From Pseudomonas sp. MWU13-2105 (GTDB lineage Bacteria; Pseudomonadota; Gammaproteobacteria; Pseudomonadales; Pseudomonadaceae), in the NCBI RefSeq assembly GCF_023242315.1, contig NZ_JALLIY010000014.1, positions 168,069-232,068 on the forward strand: a stretch of DNA of 64,000 nucleotides, given 5' to 3'. The position numbers and the translations under genes were made by a program. The notes under the pieces are model-generated. The model did no database searches. It was given only the letters and a program-made list of their open reading frames with translations, and had not been told where the DNA came from. This document shows, piece by piece, positions 16,438 to 23,201 of the stretch (position 1 is its first letter; every line of letters begins with the position of its first letter).

Positions 16438-17262
16438 ATGCAAAGGTCCCGTTTTTCCGCTGTCTCTAAACTGTTTGCCGCGCTCGCCATCGCTGCCGGA
16501 GCCTTGTCGGTGGGCTGGGTGGGTTCGGTCGCCGCCGCCGCGCAACCGGGCCAGAAAGCCACGGTAGTGCTGGTACACGGCGCCTTCGCCGAGTCGTCCA
16601 GCTGGAATGGGGTGATTGCTCGCCTGCAGGCCAAGGGGTATCCGGTGATCGCTGTCGCCAACCCGCTGCACAGCGTGAAAAGCGATTCAGACTACGTGGC
16701 CGATATCGTCGAACATACGCCAGGCCCGGTGATCCTGGTGGGGCACTCCTACGGTGGCTCGGTGATTTCCAACGCGGTCCATGGCCGGTCCAACGTCAAG
16801 GCACTGGTCTACGTTGCCGCCTTCGCTCCGGAAAAAGGCGAGACCGCGATCGAACTTTCCGGCCGTTTTCCGGGCAGCACCCTGGGCCCGACCCTGGCCC
16901 CGCCGGTGCAACTGGAAAATGGCACGGTGGATCTGTTTATCCAGCAGGACAAATTCGCCGCCCAGTTCGCCGCCGATGTCGCTCCCAAGGCTGCCGCGCT
17001 GATGGCCGCGACCCAGCGCCCGATTGCCGAAGCCGCGTTGAAGGAAGGGGCCGGCGATCCGGCCTGGAAAACCCTGCCGTCCTGGTTCATCTACGGTTCG
17101 GCGGACAAGAACATTCCCGAGGCGGCCCTGAAGTTCATGGCCGATCGCGCCGGTTCCAGGGAGACCGTGGACATCAAGGGCGCGTCCCATGTGGTGATGG
17201 TGTCCCATCCGGACAAGGTGGCGGCGATCATTGAAGACGCGGCCAAGGCCATTGCGAAATAG
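16438..17262 (+). CDS. Secreted alpha/beta hydrolase
   Basis: This 274-residue alpha/beta-fold hydrolase has an N-terminal signal peptide (MQRSRFSAVSKLF, hydrophobic core, cleavage near AAAAQ at ~35), so it is probably periplasmic or exported. VLVHGAFAESSSW supplies the oxyanion region. GHSYGG carries the nucleophile Ser in a GxSxG elbow near residue 105. GSADKNIP carries the likely acid and GASHVVMVSHP the catalytic His. The closest family is the AB_hydrolase_6 salicylate-esterase/EstC-like group; the substrate is unknown. The start at 16438 has GAGAGGAA upstream and precedes the signal peptide; the in-frame ATG at 16420 is less likely. Confidence 0.87.
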   Translation: MQRSRFSAVSKLFAALAIAAGALSVGWVGSVAAAAQPGQKATVVLVHGAFAESSSWNGVIARLQAKGYPVIAVANPLHSVKSDSDYVADIVEHTPGPVILVGHSYGGSVISNAVHGRSNVKALVYVAAFAPEKGETAIELSGRFPGSTLGPTLAPPVQLENGTVDLFIQQDKFAAQFAADVAPKAAALMAATQRPIAEAALKEGAGDPAWKTLPSWFIYGSADKNIPEAALKFMADRAGSRETVDIKGASHVVMVSHPDKVAAIIEDAAKAIAK

Positions 17263-17272
17263 CACCGACCCG

Positions 17273-17296
17273 GTGGCGGGCCGGCCGGCTCGCCAC
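17273..17296. terminator. GC-rich palindrome between convergent genes
   Basis: GTGGCGGGCCGG is followed at once by CCGGCTCGCCAC, which complements it with one G-T pair. It lies between the hydrolase stop (17262) and the LysR gene stop (17305). It is probably a bidirectional transcription stop, but no T run follows. Confidence 0.5.
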
Positions 17297-17304
17297 GACA
17301 AGCC

Positions 17305-18210
17305 TCAGGGCTTGCCCCACTTCTCCAGCGCGAACTCCACGAAACTACGCAGCTTGGGCAGTCGGTAGCGGTCTTGCGCGTAGAGCAGGTTCATCGGCCG
17401 GCAGGGCAGTTTGTAGGTTCCCAGCAGCGGCACCAGCCTGCCTTCGCGCAGATCGTCGCGCAGCAAGGCATCCGGCAGCATCACGATGCCCATGCCGGAG
17501 AGCGCCGCCTGATAGAGCGCCGAGGAGCTGTTGATGGTCATCGGGCCGCTGACCGGTACCAGGATTTCTCCCTCCGGTCCGCTCAGGCTCCATTGTTTTT
17601 CCACCGTGCGCCAGTCGTCTCCCGCCGGGTAGGCGAAGGCCAGGCAGTCGTGATGTTCCAGATCCTGGGGGATGATCGGCGTCCCGCGCCGTTTCAGGTA
17701 TGACGGCGAGGCACAGACGGTCAGCGCATAGTTTTCCAGCGGTCGGGCAATCAGCGCCGAGGGTTCGGGCGCACCCAGGCGGATCGCCGCGTCGAAGCCA
17801 CTGTCGATCAGGTCTTCGCGCTGGTTGCTGAGCATCACATCCAGTTTGATCTGGGGATAACGCAGCACGAATTCGCTCAGGGCCGGGGCCAGGCGTTCGG
17901 AGCCGAAGGTCAGCGGCGCGGTGATCCGCAGGGTCCCGCTCGGCTCGCCCTGGGCCTGTTCCGCCAGGCGCTCGGAGTCGGCCACCAACCCCAGCACCTC
18001 AAGGCAACGCTGATAGTAGGTCGAGCCGAACTCGGTCAGGCGCTGACGTCGTGTCGTACGGCTGAGCAGGCTGACCCCGAGTCGTTGTTCCAGTGAGCGC
18101 AGGTGATTGCCGACCATGGTGGTGGAGAGGCCGCATTCCAGGGCGGCAGCGGTCATGCTGCCGCTTTCCACCACTTTCACGTACACCCGCATTGCCTGGA
18201 AAAGATCCAT
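17305..18210 (-). CDS. LysR-family transcriptional regulator
   Basis: A 301-residue LTTR. It has an N-terminal winged helix (MDLFQAMRVYVKVVESGSMTAAALECGLSTTMVGNHLRSLEQRLGVSLLSRTTRRQRLTEFG) and a periplasmic-binding-protein-like effector domain from ~90. The effector is unknown. The frame is open to 18234 but ATG 18210 starts the conserved HTH at its usual position. It is divergent from the aminotransferase gene with 101 bases between the starts, so that gene could be a target, but many such LysR genes regulate elsewhere. Confidence 0.9.
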   Translation of the reverse strand: MDLFQAMRVYVKVVESGSMTAAALECGLSTTMVGNHLRSLEQRLGVSLLSRTTRRQRLTEFGSTYYQRCLEVLGLVADSERLAEQAQGEPSGTLRITAPLTFGSERLAPALSEFVLRYPQIKLDVMLSNQREDLIDSGFDAAIRLGAPEPSALIARPLENYALTVCASPSYLKRRGTPIIPQDLEHHDCLAFAYPAGDDWRTVEKQWSLSGPEGEILVPVSGPMTINSSSALYQAALSGMGIVMLPDALLRDDLREGRLVPLLGTYKLPCRPMNLLYAQDRYRLPKLRSFVEFALEKWGKP

Positions 18211-18311
18211 TATCAATCCCTGCTTTAAAATCATTGAAGCGCAATGGAGTTTATCCAGCTCTGGTGGCTAACGATACTGCCAGCACCACCCAATGCCTGG
18301 AGCTCGACACC

Positions 18312-19547
18312 ATGACCGCCGCTAGCCTGATGACTACCTATCAACCGCTGGACCTGGGTTTCGTCAAGGGGCTGGGCAGCCGCCTGTGGGACCGCGAAGG
18401 GCGCGAGTACCTGGACGCGGTGGCCGGCGTCGCGGTGACCAATGTCGGTCATTCACACCCACGCCTGGTGAGTGCCATCCGCGAGCAGGCCGGCCTGCTG
18501 CTGCACACCTCCAATCTGTACAGCATCGACTGGCAGCAACAACTGGCCCGGCGCCTGGCCCAGCTCTCGGGCATGGACCGGGTGTTCTTCAACAACTCCG
18601 GCGCCGAGGCCAATGAAACGGCGTTGAAACTGGCGCGGCTGCATGCCTGGCACAAAGGTATCGAGAAACCGCTGGTGGTGGTCATGGAAAACGCCTTCCA
18701 CGGGCGCACCCTGGGCACCTTGTCCGCCAGCGATGGTCCGGCGGTGCGTTTGGGCTTCCATGCGCTGCCGGGGGATTTCATCAAGGTGCCGTATGGCGAC
18801 CTGGCGGTGCTGCACAGCATCGCCCACAGCCATGGCCAGCGGATCTGCGCGGTGCTGATGGAGCCGATCCAGGGCGAAAGCGGCGTGCAGCTGCCACCGC
18901 CGGGCTATTTGAAAGCCGTACGCGACCTGTGCAAAAGGCGCTCCTGGTTGTTGATGCTCGATGAGATCCAGACCGGCATCGGTCGTACCGGCCAATGGTT
19001 TGCCTGCCAGCACGAAGGCATACTCCCGGACGTGATGACCCTGGCCAAGGGCTTGGGCAATGGCATTCCCATCGGCGCCTGCCTGGCGCGGGGCAAGGCC
19101 GCCGAGCTGTTCACCCCGGGCAGTCACGGCAGCACCTTTGGCGGTAACCCGCTGGCTTGTCGGGCCGGCTGCACCGTGCTCGATATCATCGAGGAGCAGG
19201 GGCTGGTGGAGAATGCCCGGCAGCAAGGCGAGCGTTTACTGACGCGGTTGCGGACCGAGCTGGACGACTGTCCGCAGGTCCTGGCGATACGCGGGCAGGG
19301 CTTGATGATCGGCATCGAACTCCGGCAGCCGGTGCGTGACCTGGCGCTGCTCGCGGCCCGGGACCAGGGCTTGTTGATCAATGTGACCCGGGGCAAGACC
19401 ATTCGCCTGCTGCCACCGCTGATTATCAATGAGCAGGAGGTCGAGATGATCGTCAAAGGGCTGTGCGGCGTATTGCAGTGGGAAAAAACCAGGGTAATAG
19501 CGAAAGGCTTACACGCTGTGCCCGCAATCGCCTCTATGAGCGTTTGA
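18312..19547 (+). CDS. Class III PLP aminotransferase, ArgD/acetylornithine aminotransferase-like
   Basis: Members of this family transfer the amino group of acetylornithine (or succinylornithine, ornithine, GABA) to 2-oxoglutarate. The 411-residue protein shows AFHGRTLGTLSAS, the acid/PLP segment MLDEIQTGIGRTG, the Schiff-base Lys in TLAKGLGNGIPIGA, and GSHGSTFGGNPLACRAG. The closest relatives by eye are acetylornithine aminotransferases (argD). No other arginine gene is adjacent, so it may be a paralogue. The C-terminal ~20 residues (after VLQWEKTRVIAKG) are atypical, and their codons overlap the GacA-type site of the downstream sRNA. ATG 18312 is chosen because the family N-terminus begins there. 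Confidence 0.85.
   Translation: MTAASLMTTYQPLDLGFVKGLGSRLWDREGREYLDAVAGVAVTNVGHSHPRLVSAIREQAGLLLHTSNLYSIDWQQQLARRLAQLSGMDRVFFNNSGAEANETALKLARLHAWHKGIEKPLVVVMENAFHGRTLGTLSASDGPAVRLGFHALPGDFIKVPYGDLAVLHSIAHSHGQRICAVLMEPIQGESGVQLPPPGYLKAVRDLCKRRSWLLMLDEIQTGIGRTGQWFACQHEGILPDVMTLAKGLGNGIPIGACLARGKAAELFTPGSHGSTFGGNPLACRAGCTVLDIIEEQGLVENARQQGERLLTRLRTELDDCPQVLAIRGQGLMIGIELRQPVRDLALLAARDQGLLINVTRGKTIRLLPPLIINEQEVEMIVKGLCGVLQWEKTRVIAKGLHAVPAIASMSV
19496..19513 (+). promoter_or_regulatory. GacA-type upstream activating site of sRNA copy 2 (inside the aminotransferase gene)
   Basis: AATAGCGAAAGGCTTACA shares GCGAAAGGCTTACA with the site before sRNA copy 1. The CTTACA half matches the GacA element. It lies within the last codons of the aminotransferase reading frame (stop at 19547) and ends 57 bases before the predicted RNA start, the same distance as in copy 1. 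Confidence 0.7.
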
Positions 19548-19569
19548 GCGGCTGCCCTAATCTAGACCC

Positions 19570-19684
19570 ATCACTGCTGCGCAAGGATGTGCACAGGATC
19601 AGGGATGATCGACCATCGCCAGGACGGCAGCCGACAGGACGTTGGAATGGTCAAAAGAAAACCCCGCTTCGGCGGGGTTTTTTG
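19570..19684 (+). ncRNA. rsmX: RsmX-like small RNA, copy 2 (RsmA/RsmE antagonist)
   Basis: About 115 nt. There are four GGA-loop hairpins: AAGGAT at 19583-19588 (stem GCGC/GTGC, same loop as copy 1), AGGGAT at 19601-19606 (GATC/GATC), AGGAC at 19621-19625 (GCC/GGC) and AGGAC at 19636-19640 (CCGAC/GTTGG). GACCAT (19611-19616) and ATGGTC (19647-19652) can enclose the last two. Further GGA motifs lie at 19596-19598 and 19644-19646. A strong terminator follows. A -10-like TAATCT ends at 19563 and is followed by a CCCATC motif also found at copy 1. The RNA converges on the diguanylate cyclase gene and shares its terminator. The 5' end is predicted, not measured. Confidence 0.87.
19658..19684. terminator. 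Terminator of sRNA copy 2, probably shared with the diguanylate cyclase
   Basis: AAAACCCCGC, loop TTCG, GCGGGGTTTT, then more T residues. The A run on the left allows use from the minus strand as well, where the diguanylate cyclase gene ends at 19711. Confidence 0.93.
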
Positions 19685-19710
19685 TATGCGCAAGAAAAGC
19701 CAATGGGGTC

Positions 19711-20724
19711 TCAGTTGGATATCACGTTCTTGCCGGCGCCCTTGGCGCGATACAGGGCCTGGTCGGCCCGGCTCATCAGTTCGGCCATGGGCTCGTCGGC
19801 GCAACGCTCGACCACCCCGAAACTCATCGTCAGCGAACTCAGGCCCAGGGGCTTGCGTTGCTGCAGCTGCTTGCGCAGTTGTTGCGCCAGGTTCATGGCG
19901 GCGGCGAGGGGACTGTCCGGCAGGACAATCATGAATTCATCACCGCCCCAGCGCGCCAGCAGACCGGTGTCGCGCAGACAGCGCTGGAGCGTTTGCGCCA
20001 CCTCGACCAGGACCCTGTCGCCGCCTTGATGTCCGTGTTGGTCATTGATCTGCTTGAAGTCATCGATATCCATGGCAATCAGCGACAGCGCCTGGCGAAA
20101 GCGCCCCGCGCGCTGGCACTCCCGCGACAGGATCTTCTCCAGGCGATAGCGGTTGGCGACCCCGGTCAGCGAGTCGCTTTCGGCCAGGCGGCGGTTTTCC
20201 TCGAGCTGGGCCTGCAACTGCTGATTGACCCGTGACAACTCGGCGGTCCGCTCGGCGACGATGGCCTCGAAGGATTGGGTCCGTACTTCGAGTTGTTCGA
20301 GCAGGCGCCGTTGGTCTTCGAGACTGCGGTGGGCGCCGATCATCCGGGCCACCGAGCCGTCGGGGTTGCGGGCGATCACGTAGCCGCGGTCTTCGATCAG
20401 GATATAGTCGCCGTTGCGGGTTCGGCAGCGGTATTCGGCGTGATAACCCAGGGTGCGTTCATTCAGGTGGTCGTCGAAATGGGCCATCACCTGTGGGTAG
20501 TCGTCGGGATGAATCACGTTCTCCCAGGTGAAGACGTTGTTCGGCAGGGTATTGGGGGAGTAGCCGAGCATCTCGTACCAGCCGGGGCTGCGGTAGACCA
20601 GGCCGGTATTGGCGTTCCAGTCCCAGACGCCATCGCTGACCAGTTCGAGGATCGCGTGTACGACGTCTTCGTTGATCTCGCCGAGTTGACTGTTCCAGGG
20701 ACCACTTTTGGATGGCTCGACCAT
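19711..20724 (-). CDS. PAS-GGDEF diguanylate cyclase
   Basis: This enzyme should make cyclic-di-GMP from two GTP. It has 337 residues with no membrane span: a PAS domain (~20-135; DGVWDWNANTGLVYRSPGWYEMLGYSP, HPDDYPQV, PAC-like EYRCRTRNGDYILIEDRG), a coiled coil (~137-172) and a GGDEF domain (~175-337). The active motif is intact (ARWGGDEFMIV), as are the metal/GTP residues in DIDDFKQINDQHGHQGGD. The I-site position five residues before GGDEF reads RDTG, not RxxD, so product inhibition may be absent. It lies next to the RsmX-like sRNA and ~1.4 kb from wssA. Confidence 0.93.
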   Translation of the reverse strand: MVEPSKSGPWNSQLGEINEDVVHAILELVSDGVWDWNANTGLVYRSPGWYEMLGYSPNTLPNNVFTWENVIHPDDYPQVMAHFDDHLNERTLGYHAEYRCRTRNGDYILIEDRGYVIARNPDGSVARMIGAHRSLEDQRRLLEQLEVRTQSFEAIVAERTAELSRVNQQLQAQLEENRRLAESDSLTGVANRYRLEKILSRECQRAGRFRQALSLIAMDIDDFKQINDQHGHQGGDRVLVEVAQTLQRCLRDTGLLARWGGDEFMIVLPDSPLAAAMNLAQQLRKQLQQRKPLGLSSLTMSFGVVERCADEPMAELMSRADQALYRAKGAGKNVISN

Positions 20725-21065
20725 CGCTGCTCACTCCATTGGCATTGATTTCGGTGTCTCGGGCCAAAAGCGAGGACGCAAGGGTCTATGGCACGGTAAT
20801 ACTGTACCGTTTGTTGTGGGAAATATAGAAGTATGCTGCTCGATAGAATCCTGATTCTCAAGGGCGGGCGAGGTGTTTGGCACACCGGGGAGAACCACGC
20901 AGGCATGAGCAGCCTGGCTCATTGCGACTAACGCGGCCTTCAAGAACGCTGCGTTCCAGATCGAAGCCAAGGCAGGCCGATTCCCGGGTCCGCCCTCACC
21001 GCGACGGACCTTGAAACGCACCTGCCTCTTTTCATTCGCCGCCGCTCCCATTCAGCGGCGGATCC
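20725..21065. other. Intergenic region without a recognised gene
   Basis: These 341 bases separate two minus-strand genes. The short frames here show no family signal. The stretch must hold the promoter of the diguanylate cyclase (AT-rich part about 20800-20830). I see no terminator with a T run after the upstream gene. Confidence 0.4.
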
Positions 21066-21770
21066 TCATTGCTGTACGACGCTATACCCGGCAAACGCCG
21101 TCTGCTGCTGAATCGCCGTGACGATATTCTGGCGGGTGGCCGGCTGTTCGTTACCCTCGTTGTCCACGAAGGTTTCGCTCAGCAACTCGGCCAGGTCGCC
21201 ATGGCCGGCAAAGGCAAAGCCGAGGAACTCGAACGCTTCGCGGTCGGCATTGGCCTTGCTGCGCGGAGTGCGCAGCGGGAAGGTGACGCTGCTGTCGTCC
21301 TTGCTGATGATGAATACCGGCGCTTCTTTCTTGGGGCGCGTGGCCTTGCCCTTGCCGGCGCCAGGGTTGCTCAGCGCCTGGTGGGTCTGGTTCAGCACCT
21401 TGAGCGCCAAGCCATAGACCAGTTCCTGGAACGCCGGGTCGTCCTTGTAGCTGGAAAGGATCCGGCTGATCGGGAATTTCGTGCTCAGGTCCTCGAGGGC
21501 GGCGATGTCGGCCGCCTCGGCGTCCTTGAGTTGCTTGAGCTGGCCCATGAGTTCGTAGGCTTTGTCGTCGTCGAAACGGTCGTGCGCCTGACGGATCGCC
21601 AAGCGCAGTTCGCGAATCTGCTCGCTTTCTTTCGAGCTTTGAAAGGCGTCGAGGACCATCTCGCTGATGTTCTTGGCCTGGGGCGCATGCTGGGAAAGAT
21701 GGATGGCGTTTTCGTATTCGCGTTTGGCGGACAAGGGTGTTACGGCTTCATCGGTATGGGAATCAGGCAT
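21066..21770 (-). CDS. Uncharacterised coiled-coil protein divergent from wss
   Basis: I do not recognise this 234-residue protein. Residues ~20-95 are highly charged and helical, likely coiled coil (ESEQIRELRLAIRQAHDRFDDD, LMGQLKQLKDAEAADIAAL). A basic linker follows (GAGKGKATRPKKEAP, ~138-150). The C-terminal globular part contains PVFIISKDDSSVTFPLRTPR and ends TAIQQQTAFAGYSVVQQ. There is no signal peptide. The layout (N-terminal coiled coil, basic linker, small C-terminal domain) is reminiscent of oligomerising DNA-binding proteins such as H-NS/MvaT, but no sequence match is apparent, so this is only a resemblance. It is transcribed away from the cellulose operon across 354 bases. Confidence 0.7.
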   Translation of the reverse strand: MPDSHTDEAVTPLSAKREYENAIHLSQHAPQAKNISEMVLDAFQSSKESEQIRELRLAIRQAHDRFDDDKAYELMGQLKQLKDAEAADIAALEDLSTKFPISRILSSYKDDPAFQELVYGLALKVLNQTHQALSNPGAGKGKATRPKKEAPVFIISKDDSSVTFPLRTPRSKANADREAFEFLGFAFAGHGDLAELLSETFVDNEGNEQPATRQNIVTAIQQQTAFAGYSVVQQ

Positions 21771-22124
21771 CGAAATTTCGCTATTTCAGTGTCATTTAAC
21801 TGGGGTAAGGCTCGAAAGGCCGGAGCATTTCAGGGCGCCTAATCTATTGGACCCACGCGCCGTTGTCACGGCTCAACCGGTCAGCGGTCTCGAAAGGGGG
21901 AAATTTACGATTTAAATGAAGGAGTTGCGCTTTAACGCCAATTTATTGGCTTTCGCCGATTTTTATTCGATAAAATCTATTGGACAACAAAATAATGACG
22001 CTATCAAATTGATACTGCTTGGGGAGGGAGCAATTCGGGAATAACCGACAATGGAATGTGCAGCTAGACGTGTGCTTGTCCCCTTACATTTGAGTTGAAC
22101 CTATTTGTACGAAGGGATACCTAC
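21771..22124 (+). promoter_or_regulatory. AT-rich control region of the wss operon
   Basis: This 354-base gap separates the divergent coiled-coil gene and wssA. From ~21910 to 22030 it is strikingly AT-rich for this genome. It contains an exact 12-base direct repeat, AATCTATTGGAC, at 21841-21852 and 21974-21985. Promoters for both genes must lie here. In other pseudomonads wss is controlled by c-di-GMP-linked regulators such as FleQ and AmrZ; I cannot assign a site to either. Confidence 0.5.
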
Positions 22125-23201
22125 ATGCATCGTTCAGATGACATAGCAAATCTGTTCAATCGATTTGGGGGGAGTGTCGAGAGCTACCGGGAAATCGAGC
22201 CCAGCTATGACTACATTGAAGACACGCCGCCGCCAATGCTCGAAGTCCTGGCAGCAGAGCCGCTGACCGCCAGCCTCGCTCCTCAGCCTGCTGACCCCCT
22301 GAGCGTCATCCCCACCGCGGCTGTCGGCTCCACGCCGCTGAGCCGGCTGCTGCTGGAGATCGAACAACAGCGCGGTGCTGTGTCTACCGTGGATCCTGTC
22401 GGGCAAGGGGCGCCAAAGCTCAAGGCCAAGGTGATTGTCGTGGTTTCGGCCAAGGGCGGGGTGGGCAAGAGCACCCTGGTCGCCGCCTTGGCCTGCGCGA
22501 TCAAACGTTCCGGCGGGCGTACGCTCGCGCTCGACCTGGACCCGCAAAACGCCTTGTGCCTGCATCTGGGCGGCAGCGAGGAGTGGCCGGGTATCGCCCA
22601 GTCCGAGCGCGCCGATGAAGATTGGCAAGCGCTGATCCGCAAGGGGTTTTCCGATAGCTTCTGCCTGGCCTACGGCGTGGTCGGCGAAGCGCGACGGCGG
22701 AGCCTGGAACAGCAGTTGGCAAACGATCGGCTCTGGCTGAGCCGTCATCTGGCGCAGCTGGCTCTGGATGAGCAGGACACTGTGGTTATCGACACCCCGC
22801 CAGGGCCATCGGTCTACCTGGACCAGGCGCTGGAAATCGCCGATGTGGTGCTGGCGGTGACCCTCGCCGATGCGGCGGCCTACACCAGCCTCAATCAGCT
22901 GGACCGGCTACTCGCTCCCTATCTGCAACGGGAAAAACCCGGGCAATACAAAGTTGTGATCAACCAGTTGGACACGTCCCGCCAGTTCAGCCTCGATTTG
23001 TGCGAAGTGCTGAAAAAAAGAACAGGAAATCAGCTGTTGGGGGTGATCCGCCAGGATCATTTCATCAGCGAAGCCTTGGCGTACGACCGTAATCCGCTGG
23101 CGCATACCCCAAGCACCCGAGGCTGCCAGGACGTCCTCGACCTCACAGGTTCGCTGTGCGAACTGCTCATGTATGGTACGCAAGAGTCCTTTTTGTCATG
23201 A
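22125..23201 (+). CDS. wssA: Cellulose biosynthesis MinD/ParA-like ATPase WssA (BcsQ-like)
   Basis: WssA-type proteins are thought to localise the cellulose synthase to a cell pole or septum. The 358-residue protein has a variable N-terminus (~1-100) and a ParA/MinD ATPase domain. This domain has the deviant Walker A VSAKGGVGKSTLVAAL near residue 115, the DLDPQN switch and the Walker B-like VVIDTPPGPS. ATG 22125 is preceded by GAAGGGA; the open frame runs from 22095. Its stop overlaps the wssB start (ATGA), so the two are translationally coupled. It is the first gene of a nine-gene operon matching P. fluorescens wssA-I. Confidence 0.9.
   Translation: MHRSDDIANLFNRFGGSVESYREIEPSYDYIEDTPPPMLEVLAAEPLTASLAPQPADPLSVIPTAAVGSTPLSRLLLEIEQQRGAVSTVDPVGQGAPKLKAKVIVVVSAKGGVGKSTLVAALACAIKRSGGRTLALDLDPQNALCLHLGGSEEWPGIAQSERADEDWQALIRKGFSDSFCLAYGVVGEARRRSLEQQLANDRLWLSRHLAQLALDEQDTVVIDTPPGPSVYLDQALEIADVVLAVTLADAAAYTSLNQLDRLLAPYLQREKPGQYKVVINQLDTSRQFSLDLCEVLKKRTGNQLLGVIRQDHFISEALAYDRNPLAHTPSTRGCQDVLDLTGSLCELLMYGTQESFLS

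Noticed and set aside
19463..20235. Open frames running from the aminotransferase end through sRNA copy 2 into the cyclase
   Set aside because: They cross a strong terminator and are antisense to the GGDEF gene.
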